Shown here: piece by piece, positions 8,911 through 17,230 of the stretch
Numbering within the stretch: position 1 is the first letter of the stretch
Layout: the number at the start of each line of letters is the position of its first letter
Assembly: GCA_964371405.1 (NCBI GenBank)
Contig: CAYJLV010000004.1
Span: 104,743-168,742 of the forward strand
Reading direction: 5' to 3'
Length of the DNA: 64,000 bases
DNA from: JAMHWF01 sp964371405
Lineage (GTDB): Bacteria; Pseudomonadota; Gammaproteobacteria; Burkholderiales; Burkholderiaceae_C
Position numbers and translations under genes: made by a program
Notes under the pieces: model-generated
The model's input: the letters and a program-made list of their open reading frames with translations, nothing else
Told to the model about the DNA's origin: nothing
The model's database searches: none

Positions 8911-9867
8911 ATGAGCAAAGCCTTTGCGTCGCAGGCAGACCTCGAAGAAAAGAAGATCAGCTTCGAGCAGTTGTCGAAGAACGCTTACGCCTTCACCGCC
9001 GAGGGCGATCCGAACACGGGCGTCTTCGTCGGCGACGATGCCGTGATGGTCGTCGACACGCAGGCCACGCCGGCGATGGCGCAAGAGGTGCTGCGCCGCA
9101 TCCGCGAAGTGACCGACAAGCCGGTGAAGTATGTGCTGCTGTCGCACTACCACGCGGTGCGCGTGCTTGGCGCGTCGGCCTACGGCGCCCAGCAGGTCAT
9201 CGCCAGCCGCGACACCTACGACCTCATCGTCGAGCGCGGCGAGCAGGACAAGGCCAGCGAGATCGGCCGCTTCCCGCGATTGTTCCGCGATGTCGAGAGC
9301 GTGCCGCCGGGCCTGACCTGGCCGACGATGACATTCAAGGGCGAGATGAGCGTCTGGCTCGACAAGAAGACGGAAGTCAAGATCGCGCAGATCGGCCGCG
9401 GCCACACCAAGGGCGACACCATCGCCTGGCTGCCCGACCAGAAGGTCTGCTTCGCCGGCGACCTGGTCGAATACGAGAGCACGGCCTACGCCGGCGACTG
9501 CTACTTCCGCGACTGGCCGCAGACGCTCGACCGCCTCGCGGCGATGCGCTTCGAGAAGCTGGTGCCGGGCCGCGGCGCCGCGCTGACGACGCCGGCCAAG
9601 GTGGCCGAGGCGATCGCCTCGACGCGCGCCTTCGTCTCCGACGTCTACGGCCTGGTCGACACCGGCGTCGCACGAGGCCTCGGCCTCAACGCGATCTACA
9701 AGCAAGCCTACGCGGAGCTCAAGCCGCGCTACGGCGATTGGGTCATCTTCGACCACTGCATGCCGTTCGACGTGACGCGCGCCTACGACGAGGCCAGCGG
9801 CCACCTCGACCCGCGCATCTGGACCGCCGAGCGCGACATCGAGATGTGGAAGACGCTCGAAGGTTGA
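8911..9867 (+). CDS. Metallo-beta-lactamase-fold hydrolase, first gene of the homogentisate operon
   Basis: 318 residues. MBL fold: an N-terminal sheet with NTGVFVGDDAVMVVDTQAT, the first metal motif region SHYHAVRV, a later GRGHTKGDTIAWL and CFAGDLVEY. The canonical HxHxDH is degenerate: the two first histidines are kept but the DH pair is replaced by VR, so dinuclear zinc chemistry may be altered or lost. This ATG follows GGAG at good spacing; a start 18 bp upstream is less likely. It is separated by 2 bp from the FAD monooxygenase gene. Its precise reaction is unknown; context suggests a step in or around aromatic acid or tyrosine breakdown. Confidence 0.8.
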   Translation: MSKAFASQADLEEKKISFEQLSKNAYAFTAEGDPNTGVFVGDDAVMVVDTQATPAMAQEVLRRIREVTDKPVKYVLLSHYHAVRVLGASAYGAQQVIASRDTYDLIVERGEQDKASEIGRFPRLFRDVESVPPGLTWPTMTFKGEMSVWLDKKTEVKIAQIGRGHTKGDTIAWLPDQKVCFAGDLVEYESTAYAGDCYFRDWPQTLDRLAAMRFEKLVPGRGAALTTPAKVAEAIASTRAFVSDVYGLVDTGVARGLGLNAIYKQAYAELKPRYGDWVIFDHCMPFDVTRAYDEASGHLDPRIWTAERDIEMWKTLEG

Positions 9868-9869
9868 GC

Positions 9870-11552
9870 ATGTCTGTCGCCACGACGGGGAGCGACGTCC
9901 GGTCGCTCGAGTTCGAATACCGGCGCGCGCCCGAGCAGGGCGCGGTCGAGCCGGCGCGCCACCCGGTCGTCGTCGTTGGTGCCGGGCCGGTGGGCCTGGC
10001 TGCGGCGATCGACCTCGCGCAGCGCGGCCAGGCCGTGCTTCTGCTCGACAACGACCACAAGCTCTCGACCGGATCGCGCGCGATCTGCTTCGCCAAGCGC
10101 ACGCTCGAAGCCTTCGACCGGCTCGGCTGCGGCGACCGCATGGTCGCCAAGGGCGTTTCGTGGAACCGCGGCTGCGTCTACTTCCACGGCGACGAGATCT
10201 ACCGCTTCGACCTGCTGACCGATCCGGGCCACGAGCGCCCGGCCTTCATCAACCTGCAGCAGTATTACGTCGAGGGCAGCCTCGTCGAGCGTGCGCAGCA
10301 GTTGCCGGCGATCGAGCTGCGCTGGCTCAACAAGGTGGTCGGCGTCGAGCCGCAGGGCGACCACGTGCGCGTCGAGATCGAAACGCCCGACGGCCGCTAC
10401 GCGCTCGAAGCCGACTGGCTCGTCGCCTGCGACGGCTCGCGTTCGAGCGTGCGCAGCCTGATGGGGCTCGAAAGCAAGGGCCGCGTGTTCCACGACCGCT
10501 TCCTGATCGTCGACGTGACGATGGACGTGCCCGACTTTCCGAGCGAGCGCCGCTTCTGGTTCGACCCGCCGTTCCACCCCGGGCAGAGCGTGCTGCTGCA
10601 CAAGCAGCCCGACGGCATGTGGCGCATCGACTTCCAGCTTGGCTGGGATGCGGATCCCGAGGAGGAGCGCAAGCCCGAGCGCATCGTGCCGCGCATGCGT
10701 GCGCTGCTCGACAGCATCGGCGCCGAGGGCGTCGGCTTCGAGATCGTGTGGGCCAGCGTCTACACCTTCGCCTGCCAGCGCATGGAGCGCTTTCGCCACG
10801 GCCGCGTGCTGTTCGCCGGCGATTCGGCGCACGGCGTCTCGCCGTTCGGCGCGCGCGGCGCCAACTCGGGCGTGCAGGACGCCGACAACCTGGCCTGGAA
10901 GCTCGCCGCCGTGCTGCGTGGCGACGCGCCCGATGCGCTGCTCGACACCTACGCGAGCGAGCGCGAGCACGCGGCCGACGAGAACATCCTCAACTCGACG
11001 CGCTCGACCGACTTCATCTCGCCCAAGAGCCCGATCAGCCGGCTGTTCCGCGACGCCGTGCTCGACCTCGCGCGTGACCACGCCTTCGCGCGGCGCCTGG
11101 TCAACAGCGGCCGCCTGTCGGTGCCGGCGACGCTCGACGGCTCGCCGCTGAACACGCCCGACCGCGACGCTTTCGACGGCGCGATGCGCCCCGGCGCCGC
11201 CGCCGCCGACGCGCCCGTCGTCGAGACCACGCCCGACGGCGAGCGCCGCGACTGGCTGCTGCGCCGCCTCGGCGCCGGCTTCACGCTCGTCGTCTTCGGC
11301 GACGCCTGGCCCGACACGTTCGACGCCGGGCTGCCGCTCACGCGGCTGCTCATTGCGCCCGACGCGGCGACAACGGCGCCTTCCGGCGTCGCCGTGCTGC
11401 GCGACGACGAAGCCTGCTTCGCGCGCCGCTACGACGCGCGGCCCGGCAGCGCCTGGCTGCTGCGCCCCGACCAGCACGTCGCCGCGCGCTGGCGCCAGCC
11501 GCGGCCGGGCGATGTGCGCAATGCGCTCGCTCGCGCGATGGGAAAGGCCTGA
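9870..11552 (+). CDS. FAD-dependent aromatic monooxygenase (MhpA/PheA-like)
   Basis: 560 residues. The FAD-binding Rossmann motif VVVGAGPVGLAAAIDL lies near residues 34-49, the middle DG motif VACDGSRSSVRSLMG is present, and the third FAD motif GDSAHGVSPFGARGANSG precedes a C-terminal thioredoxin-like region typical of the phenol-hydroxylase branch. Such enzymes use NAD(P)H and O2 to hydroxylate a phenolic ring. In front of the hmgA-fahA pair a plausible role is hydroxylation of a phenylacetate-type substrate feeding homogentisate, but this is inference; no substrate-specific residue was recognised. The start is the ATG 2 bp after the MBL stop; the frame is open further upstream without meaning. 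Confidence 0.88.
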   Translation: MSVATTGSDVRSLEFEYRRAPEQGAVEPARHPVVVVGAGPVGLAAAIDLAQRGQAVLLLDNDHKLSTGSRAICFAKRTLEAFDRLGCGDRMVAKGVSWNRGCVYFHGDEIYRFDLLTDPGHERPAFINLQQYYVEGSLVERAQQLPAIELRWLNKVVGVEPQGDHVRVEIETPDGRYALEADWLVACDGSRSSVRSLMGLESKGRVFHDRFLIVDVTMDVPDFPSERRFWFDPPFHPGQSVLLHKQPDGMWRIDFQLGWDADPEEERKPERIVPRMRALLDSIGAEGVGFEIVWASVYTFACQRMERFRHGRVLFAGDSAHGVSPFGARGANSGVQDADNLAWKLAAVLRGDAPDALLDTYASEREHAADENILNSTRSTDFISPKSPISRLFRDAVLDLARDHAFARRLVNSGRLSVPATLDGSPLNTPDRDAFDGAMRPGAAAADAPVVETTPDGERRDWLLRRLGAGFTLVVFGDAWPDTFDAGLPLTRLLIAPDAATTAPSGVAVLRDDEACFARRYDARPGSAWLLRPDQHVAARWRQPRPGDVRNALARAMGKA

Positions 11553-11557
11553 GAGAG

Positions 11558-11773
11558 ATGACGACTCCTCCGATGCTGATCACCGAGGCGCACCTCGATG
11601 CGCCCGACGACTTCTACGAGGCGCTGATCGACGCGCACCGCGACCTCGATGCCGAGCAGAGCCACGCGCTGAACGCCCGGCTGGTGCTGCTGCTGGCCAA
11701 CCAGATCGGCAGCGCCGCAGTGCTGAAGCAGGCGCTGGCGGCTGCGCGCCGCACGGCACGGAGCCAGCCATGA
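11558..11773 (+). CDS. DUF2783 small protein of the homogentisate operon
   Basis: 71 residues, mostly helical, beginning MTTPPMLITEAHLDAPDDFY and containing the conserved-looking core YEALIDAHRDLDAEQSHALNA. Proteins of this family recur beside homogentisate dioxygenase genes in Burkholderiales and have no assigned function. The ATG follows GAGAGAG, 5 bp after the monooxygenase stop. Its own stop overlaps the hmgA start (ATGA), implying coupled translation and near-stoichiometric production with HmgA. A chaperone or assembly role for HmgA would be speculation. Confidence 0.85.
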   Translation: MTTPPMLITEAHLDAPDDFYEALIDAHRDLDAEQSHALNARLVLLLANQIGSAAVLKQALAAARRTARSQP

Positions 11774-13074
11774 CGCTACCGCTCGCCTACCAGTCGGGTT
11801 TCGGCAACCAGTTCGAGAGCGAGGCCGAGCCCGGCGCGCTGCCGCTCGGTCGCAACAGCCCGCAGCGCGTCGCGAACGGCCTCTATGCCGAACTCGTCAG
11901 CGGCGCGGCGTTCACTGCGCCGCGCGCCGAGAACCGCCGCGTCTGGCTGTACCGGCGTCAGCCGAGCGTCGTCGCCGGCGCCTACGAGCCGCTCGAACAC
12001 CGCTGGCTGAAGACCGGCGCGCAGGGCGGCGTCGATGCGCCACCGAATCCGCTGCGCTGGAACCCGATCGCCGTGCCTGACGAGCCGGCCGATTTCGTCG
12101 ACGGCCTGCGCACCCTCGTCGTCAACGGCGACGCCGAGGCGCAGAGCGGCATGGCGGCGCACCTCGTGCTCGCCGACCGCTCGATGCAGCGCGCCTTCGT
12201 CGACGCCGACGGCGAACTGCTCGTCGTGCCGCAGCAGGGCCGCCTCGTGATCACGACGGAACTCGGCGTGCTCGACGTCGCGCCGGGCGAGATCGCGCTG
12301 CTGCCGCGCGGCATCGCATTTCGCGTCGCCGTCGACGGGCCGACGCGCGCCTACGTCTGCGAGAACTACGGCGCGCCGTTCCGCCTGCCCGAACTCGGGC
12401 CGATCGGCTCGAACGGCCTGGCCAGCCCGCGCGACTTCCTCGCACCCACGGCGGCGTTCGACGCCGATGCGTCGGCAGCGACCGAGATCGTCAAGAAGCA
12501 CGGCGGCCGGCTGTGGCGCGCGCCGCTGGCCGCGTCGCCGTTCAACGTCGTCGCCTGGCACGGCAACCTCGTGCCGTTCAAGTACGACACGAAGAACTTC
12601 ATGGTCATCGGCTCGATCAGCTTCGACCACCCCGACCCGTCGATCTTCACCGTGCTCACATCACCGAGCGACACACCCGGCACCGCGAACTGCGACTTCG
12701 TCATCTTCCCGCCGCGCTGGATGGTCGCCGAGGACACGTTCCGCCCGCCCTGGTACCACCGCAACCTGATGAGCGAGTTCATGGGGCTGGTGCACGGCCA
12801 GTACGACGCCAAGCCCGAGGGCTTCAAGCCCGGCGGCGCGAGCCTGCACAACTCGATGGTGCCGCACGGCCCCGACGCCGAGGCGTTCGACAAGGCGAGC
12901 AGCGCGGCGCTGGCGCCGCACAAGCTCGACGCCACGCTGGCCTTCATGTTCGAGAGCCGCTGGCGCTTTCGCCCGACCGAGTTCGCGCTCGGCTGTGGCG
13001 CGCTCGACGCACACTATGCCGACTGCTGGTTGGGCCTCGCCGACCGCCACACCGTCACGACGAAGAAGGGCTGA
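11770..13074 (+). CDS. hmgA: Homogentisate 1,2-dioxygenase
   Basis: 434 residues, full family length. It starts MTLPLAYQSGFGNQFESEAE, where SGFGNxFxSE is the family hallmark. The cupin-like core carries the 2-His-1-Glu iron site region around PPRWMVAEDTFRPPWYHRNL and MSEFMGLVHGQYDAKPEGF, followed by GGASLHNSMVPHGPD. The reaction is oxygen-dependent ring cleavage of homogentisate to maleylacetoacetate in the cytoplasm, with Fe(II). It overlaps the DUF2783 gene by 4 bp and is followed 5 bp later by fumarylacetoacetase. No maleylacetoacetate isomerase gene is seen in the operon; it must lie elsewhere or be replaced. Confidence 0.97.
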   Translation: MTLPLAYQSGFGNQFESEAEPGALPLGRNSPQRVANGLYAELVSGAAFTAPRAENRRVWLYRRQPSVVAGAYEPLEHRWLKTGAQGGVDAPPNPLRWNPIAVPDEPADFVDGLRTLVVNGDAEAQSGMAAHLVLADRSMQRAFVDADGELLVVPQQGRLVITTELGVLDVAPGEIALLPRGIAFRVAVDGPTRAYVCENYGAPFRLPELGPIGSNGLASPRDFLAPTAAFDADASAATEIVKKHGGRLWRAPLAASPFNVVAWHGNLVPFKYDTKNFMVIGSISFDHPDPSIFTVLTSPSDTPGTANCDFVIFPPRWMVAEDTFRPPWYHRNLMSEFMGLVHGQYDAKPEGFKPGGASLHNSMVPHGPDAEAFDKASSAALAPHKLDATLAFMFESRWRFRPTEFALGCGALDAHYADCWLGLADRHTVTTKKG

Positions 13075-13079
13075 CCGCG

Positions 13080-14408
13080 ATGCTCGACGAGACCCACGAC
13101 CCGACGCTGCGCAGCTGGGTCGCCTCGGCCAATGCGCCGGGCTGCGACTTCCCGATTCAGAACCTGCCGTACGGGCGCTTCCGCCACGCCGTGAGCGACG
13201 ACCCCTGGCGCATCGGCGTCGCGATCGGCGACCAGATCCTCGATCTGAAGCTCGCCTGTGAGCAGTGCCCGTGGGACGCCGCCGCCTACGACCTGCTGGC
13301 ACCGCTGGCCGCCGGCGACCTGAAGGCTTTCATGCGCCTGGGCCCTGAGCGCTGGAGCGCGCTGCGCCTCGCGCTGTCGCGCGCGCTGCGCGAAGGCAGC
13401 GAACAAGCACCGTTCCTCGATCTGTGCCTGGTGCCGCAGGCTCAGGCCGCGATGAGCCTGCCGTGCGAGATCGGCGACTACACCGACTTCTACACCGGCA
13501 TCCACCACGCGACGACGGTGGGCAAGCTGTTTCGCCCCGACAACCCGCTGCTGGCGAACTACAAGTGGGTGCCGATCGGCTATCACGGCCGCGCTTCGTC
13601 GATCGGCGTCAGCGGCGCATCGTTCCCGCGCCCGCTCGGGCAGACGAAGGGCGAGACCGAGATGCCGCTGTACGGCCCGTGCCGGCGCCTCGACTACGAG
13701 CTCGAACTCGGCGCACTCGTTGCGGGCGACAACGAGATCGGCACGCCGGTGCCGATCGGCGACGCCGAGCAGCGCCTGTTCGGCGTCGTGCTGCTCAATG
13801 ACTGGTCGGCGCGCGACGTGCAGGCCTGGGAGTATCAGCCGCTGGGGCCCTTCCTCTCGAAGAGTTTCGCGACGACGCTGTCGCCGTGGGTGGTGACGAT
13901 GGACGCGCTGGCGCCGTTCCGCTCGCCGTTCGTTCGGCCCGAGGGCGACCCCAAGCCGCTTGCCTACCTCGATTCGCTCGACAACCGCGAGCGCGGCGCG
14001 CTCGACATCCGGCTCGAAGTCCGGCTGCAGACGGCGGCGATGCGCGAGGCCGGCGCGCCGGCCGTGCGGCTGTCGGCGGCGAACTTCCGCGAGGCCTACT
14101 GGACGCTGGCGCAACTCGTCGCGCACCACACCAGCAACGGCTGCAACCTGCGCACCGGCGACCTGCTCGGCAGCGGCACGCAGTCGGGCGCGCAAGCCGG
14201 TGAGGGCGGCTCGCTGCTCGAATTGACGCTGGGCGGCCGGCAGCCGATCGCGCTGCCCAACGGCGAGACGCGCACCTTCCTCGAAGACGGCGACACCGTC
14301 ATCCTGCGCGCGCACTGCGAGCGCGCGGGCAGCGCTGGCATCGGCTTCGGCGACTGCGTCGGCAGCGTCGCGCCGGCCGTTGCGCCGCACGCGCACCCGC
14401 TGGTCTGA
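13080..14408 (+). CDS. fahA: Fumarylacetoacetase
   Basis: 442 residues. Family motifs include DYTDFYTGIHHATTVGKLFR, IGYHGRASSIGVSG, GPCRRLDYELELGALV (metal-binding acidic residues) and NDWSARDVQAWEYQPLGPF, with a C-terminal GDLLGSGTQSG. The enzyme hydrolyses fumarylacetoacetate to fumarate and acetoacetate, the last step of tyrosine/homogentisate breakdown; the acidic ligands bind Ca2+ or Mg2+ in characterised members. It follows hmgA by 5 bp and ends the operon, with a GC-rich stem-loop just downstream. Its catalytic residues look intact. Confidence 0.97.
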   Translation: MLDETHDPTLRSWVASANAPGCDFPIQNLPYGRFRHAVSDDPWRIGVAIGDQILDLKLACEQCPWDAAAYDLLAPLAAGDLKAFMRLGPERWSALRLALSRALREGSEQAPFLDLCLVPQAQAAMSLPCEIGDYTDFYTGIHHATTVGKLFRPDNPLLANYKWVPIGYHGRASSIGVSGASFPRPLGQTKGETEMPLYGPCRRLDYELELGALVAGDNEIGTPVPIGDAEQRLFGVVLLNDWSARDVQAWEYQPLGPFLSKSFATTLSPWVVTMDALAPFRSPFVRPEGDPKPLAYLDSLDNRERGALDIRLEVRLQTAAMREAGAPAVRLSAANFREAYWTLAQLVAHHTSNGCNLRTGDLLGSGTQSGAQAGEGGSLLELTLGGRQPIALPNGETRTFLEDGDTVILRAHCERAGSAGIGFGDCVGSVAPAVAPHAHPLV

Positions 14409-14410
14409 AT

Positions 14411-14433
14411 CCTCTCCCGCGGGGCAGGAGAGG
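14411..14433. terminator. Stem-loop after fahA, candidate terminator
   Basis: CCTCTCC and GGAGAGG form a 7-bp stem around a 9-nt GC-rich loop, 2 bp after the fahA stop and before a convergent small gene. There is no T-run, so it is a weak intrinsic terminator or an mRNA 3' protecting hairpin. Confidence 0.45.
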
Positions 14434-14449
14434 GCGGGGTGAGGGTCGC

Positions 14450-14719
14450 TCAACGCTGCTGCTTGCCCGCCTTCACCTTCGTCGCCTTCTCGCCGCCCGG
14501 CTTGAGCGTCCAGTCCTTGTCGTCCTTGCGCGTCGAGATGCGGCGGTCGGCGTGCATCGCGGCGCTGGGCGAGATCGGGTCGCTGGCGGGGAAGGTTTCC
14601 TCGAGCGATTCATCGAGCAGTTCCTGATAGGTCGGCACCTTCTGCGCCGGATCGGCGGCCGAGCCTTCGAGGCGCCGGGCCTCGCGCTTCTTCGCTTTCG
14701 GGTCGTCCTTGGTCGTCAT
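14450..14719 (-). CDS. Small basic conserved hypothetical protein (ETFPASDP motif)
   Basis: 89 residues, highly charged, with no membrane segment. It starts MTTKDDPKAKKREARRLEG after an AGGAAG ribosome binding site and ends in a lysine-rich tail (KATKVKAGKQQR). The middle LLDESLEETFPASDPIS is a motif found in many small uncharacterised proteobacterial proteins. The open frame extends upstream, but the arginine-rich upstream part looks like GC-driven noise. It lies 79 bp downstream of the HD-GYP gene on the same strand. Function unknown; the basic tail could mean nucleic acid contact, which is only a guess. Confidence 0.7.
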   Translation of the reverse strand: MTTKDDPKAKKREARRLEGSAADPAQKVPTYQELLDESLEETFPASDPISPSAAMHADRRISTRKDDKDWTLKPGGEKATKVKAGKQQR

Positions 14720-14798
14720 GTCGGCTTCCTCCGAACGTCGCGGCGGCGGCCGGTTGCCGCCACCACCCCGGGCGCCAGCAGGCGGCGTGCCCGTCGTG

Positions 14799-16013
14799 TC
14801 AGGCAGCCGGCGGCAGCCAGAGCGCGTCGAGGTCGGACAGGTGCGGCCACTGTGCCGGACTCTCGACGCCGGCAATGTCGTCGCTGCAGCCGGCCGACGC
14901 GAGGTCGACGTAGACCGGCGTGATGCGCTGGCGCGCCGTGATCGAATAGAACGCACGCACGCGCGGCGTCAGCAGCGACTCGTTGCGCTGTTCGCAGACG
15001 ACAGCCAGTCGCTGCGACTTCAGGCGCAACAGCGAGCCCACGGGATAGATGCCGATCGTCTTGACGAAGGCCTGGAACACGAGCGGATCGAAGTGTCCCT
15101 TCCAGCTCGCCATGCGGCGCAGCGATTCGGCTGGATCCCACCCCGCCTTGTACGGCCGGTTCGACGTGATCGCGTCGTAGACGTCGCACACTGCACCCAT
15201 GCGCGCCAGGAGGGAGATGCGCTCGCCATCGAGGCGCTCGGGGTAGCCGCTGCCGTCCATCTTCTCGTGGTGATGCAGGCAAACGTCGATCACCGCGGGG
15301 CTTGCATTGCCGCGCAGCAGTTCGACGCCTTGTGCCGGATGCGTCTTCATGACGGCAAACTCTTCATCGGTTAGCTTGCCGGGTTTGTTCAGCACGTCCA
15401 GCGGCATCAGCGCCTTGCCGATGTCGTGCATCATGCCGGCGAGCCCGATCTCGCGCACCTGCGTGCGCGGCAGCCCGAGCTGACGCGCCAGTCCGATCAT
15501 CAGCGCGCACACCGACACCGAATGCAGGTAGGTGTACTCGTCCTGCGTCTTGAGTCGCGACAGATTGATGAACGCGCCCGGGTCGCGAGTCAGTGAATCG
15601 CTGATCTCGTCGACGAGAGGCAGGCAGTCGGAGGGTTCGACGGCGCGGCCGAGTCGCGCCTGCTCGAACAGCGATGCCACGGTCTGCTTGGCCTGCTCGC
15701 GGATCAGGCGCGCGCGCTCGACCTCGTTGCCGGGCGGTTGGGGCGGCGGTGCGGGCGCGGGAGCCGGGGCGGGTGCGGGTGCGGGAGCCGGCGCGGCCGC
15801 TGCCGTCGCGACGGCGACCGGCGCCGGCACGTCGATCCACTTGGCCGTGTCGATCCACACCTCGGCGACGCGCGCCTCGCGGACCTTCGCCACGTCGGCC
15901 GCGGTGCGCACCGCGAACGACGAACGCCAGAACGGATGGTCCATCCACGAGCCGGCGACCTTGTCGACGTACATGCCCGGCACGAGCTGTGCCACCGCAA
16001 TGCGCTTCAACAC
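14799..16013 (-). CDS. HD-GYP domain c-di-GMP phosphodiesterase with DUF3391 N-terminus
   Basis: 404 residues. The N-terminal DUF3391 (about 1-65, LKRIAVAQLVPGMYVDKVAG) is joined by a flexible Pro-Ala linker (about residues 72-95) to an HD-GYP domain (about 130-330). The HD motif is MMHDIGKALMP; the metal-ligand region LHHHEKMDGSGYP and the GYP-type DGSGYPERLDG are intact, supporting phosphodiesterase activity on c-di-GMP. The start is GTG with GGGAGG about 9 bases upstream. It overlaps the stop of a 58-residue upstream ORF by 7 bp, so the two are coupled. This is the third c-di-GMP protein in the first 16 kb. Confidence 0.92.
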   Translation of the reverse strand: MLKRIAVAQLVPGMYVDKVAGSWMDHPFWRSSFAVRTAADVAKVREARVAEVWIDTAKWIDVPAPVAVATAAAAPAPAPAPAPAPAPAPPPQPPGNEVERARLIREQAKQTVASLFEQARLGRAVEPSDCLPLVDEISDSLTRDPGAFINLSRLKTQDEYTYLHSVSVCALMIGLARQLGLPRTQVREIGLAGMMHDIGKALMPLDVLNKPGKLTDEEFAVMKTHPAQGVELLRGNASPAVIDVCLHHHEKMDGSGYPERLDGERISLLARMGAVCDVYDAITSNRPYKAGWDPAESLRRMASWKGHFDPLVFQAFVKTIGIYPVGSLLRLKSQRLAVVCEQRNESLLTPRVRAFYSITARQRITPVYVDLASAGCSDDIAGVESPAQWPHLSDLDALWLPPAA

Positions 16014-16183
16014 GACGCGTCGCCTCCCTGTGTGCTGCTGCTGCTGCCGCTGCGGCGCGGCCGCTTGACCTCGAACTCCGTGTGCCCATCGGCGCTCATC
16101 GCGTTCGCCGCCAGCGGCGTGCGCAACTCGTGGGTCAGCCGCGCGACCAGCGCGTCGGTGTCGGGGAGTGGATCCATCGGCAT
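16007..16183 (-). CDS. 58-residue micro-ORF with an isolated histidine-kinase H-box
   Basis: The frame has an in-frame stop 21 bases before its ATG and ends in a TGA overlapping the GTG of the HD-GYP gene by 7 bp. It encodes MPMDPLPDTDALVARLTHEL followed by RTPLAANAMSADGH and a basic Ser-rich tail. LTHELRTPLAAN is a convincing H-box, yet there is no second helix and no ATPase domain. It may be a decayed kinase fragment, a leader that couples translation of the HD-GYP gene, or a functional mini-protein. There is little Shine-Dalgarno signal for its own start, which lowers confidence that it is made. Confidence 0.45.
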   Translation of the reverse strand: MPMDPLPDTDALVARLTHELRTPLAANAMSADGHTEFEVKRPRRSGSSSSTQGGDASC

Positions 16184-16237
16184 CGTCGTGTCGATCGAAG
16201 TCTAGCGGTCACCGCGGTGACCGTTCAGTTGCACGGT

Positions 16238-17059
16238 TCAACGTGCGGCGTCGCGCCGGTAGATCAAGTGATAAATGCCACCGACGAGCACGCTGCCGCC
16301 GACCAGATTGCCCGCGATCACCGGAATCAGGTTTGCGGCCAGGCCGCCCCAGCCGATCGCCGCGCCGCCGGGCACGTCCAGCCCTTCGGCGCGCAGCAGC
16401 ATCGCCAGCGGGATCAGGTACATGTTGGCGATGCTGTGCTCGAAGCCGGCGGCGACGAAGGCGGCGATCGGCGGCACGACCGCGACCACCTTGTCGACGA
16501 CGCTGCGCCCGGCCATCGCCATCCACACCGCCATGCACACCAGCACGTTGCACAGTACACCCTTGAAGAAGGCGACCGCCGGCGGCAGCGTCGTCTTGGC
16601 GACGGCCAAGGTGAGCACCTGCGTCGCGACGCGGCCGTCGTTCATCTCCCCGTGCCGCGACAGCCAGACCAGCACGGCGAGCCCGGCCGCGCCGACGAAG
16701 TTCGCCGCGCAGACGACGATCCAGTTGCGCAGCAGCTCGGCGCTCGTGATCTTGCGGTCGGCCCAGGCCATCACGAGCAGGTTGTTGCCCGTGAAGAGCT
16801 CCGCCCCGGCGACGACGACGAGCAGCAGGCCGAGCGAGAACACCAACCCGCCGAGCAGGCGCGACGCCGCGAAGCCCAGCGTCGGGTCCGAGGTGACGAG
16901 CACGAAGCCGAGCATGCCCAGCCCGATGAAGGCGCCCGCCAGCACGCCGAGGATCGCCATCGGCAGCAGCGCCAGGCGCGCCTTGGCGACGCCCACCGTT
17001 TCGATGCGCTCGGCGATCTCGCGGGGCGAATAGGCGTCGGAGCCGAAGATTTCGGGCAT
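16238..17059 (-). CDS. Formate/nitrite transporter (FNT) family channel
   Basis: 273 residues with six hydrophobic segments, the standard FNT topology. Family signatures are GAELFTGNN in the first half, LLRNWIVVCAANFVGA after it, and AAGFEHSIANMYLIPLAML in the second half, which carries the conserved pore His region. Known substrates of the family are formate, nitrite and hydrosulfide; the specific one cannot be assigned (FocA-like and NirC-like members look alike). An AAGGACG ribosome binding site precedes the ATG. It is divergent from ccoI with an FNR-type box in the gap, consistent with anaerobic or microaerobic use. Confidence 0.9.
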   Translation of the reverse strand: MPEIFGSDAYSPREIAERIETVGVAKARLALLPMAILGVLAGAFIGLGMLGFVLVTSDPTLGFAASRLLGGLVFSLGLLLVVVAGAELFTGNNLLVMAWADRKITSAELLRNWIVVCAANFVGAAGLAVLVWLSRHGEMNDGRVATQVLTLAVAKTTLPPAVAFFKGVLCNVLVCMAVWMAMAGRSVVDKVVAVVPPIAAFVAAGFEHSIANMYLIPLAMLLRAEGLDVPGGAAIGWGGLAANLIPVIAGNLVGGSVLVGGIYHLIYRRDAAR

Positions 17060-17121
17060 GAAATCGTCCTTCTGAGCGTCCCCAGGGCTGTGCTGCGCCC
17101 AGCCTGCCCCCCGAGAGGGTC

Positions 17122-17152
17122 AAGGAAACTTGGGGCGGCCCGGCGTTTCCTT
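17122..17152 (+). repeat. Dispersed hairpin element, copy A
   Basis: AAGGAAAC and GTTTCCTT form a perfect 8-bp stem around the 15-nt core TTGGGGCGGCCCGGC. The same core occurs at copy B (27201-27235) with a different but also perfect stem. Both copies are preceded by a CTGCCCCCCG-type run about 15-20 bp upstream. It sits in the gap between the FNT gene and ccoI. Confidence 0.75.
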
Positions 17153-17190
17153 GGGAGCAGCGGGCCGCCGCAGGTTAGCACCCGCCCGCT

Positions 17191-17204
17191 TTGATCTGGA
17201 TCAG
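17191..17204. promoter_or_regulatory. FNR-type box upstream of ccoI
   Basis: TTGATCTGGATCAG matches TTGAT-N4-ATCAA at nine of ten defined positions. The centre lies about 34-43 bp from the possible ccoI starts and 139 bp from the divergent FNT-channel start, so it could serve both. FNR control of cbb3 assembly genes is well known in proteobacteria. Confidence 0.65.
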
Positions 17205-17230
17205 GAGTCCGCCGGGGGCGGCCCGCTAGA

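Noticed and set aside
15740..15800. Repeat-like GC-rich stretch
   Set aside because: It encodes the Pro-Ala linker of the HD-GYP protein and is explained by coding sequence.
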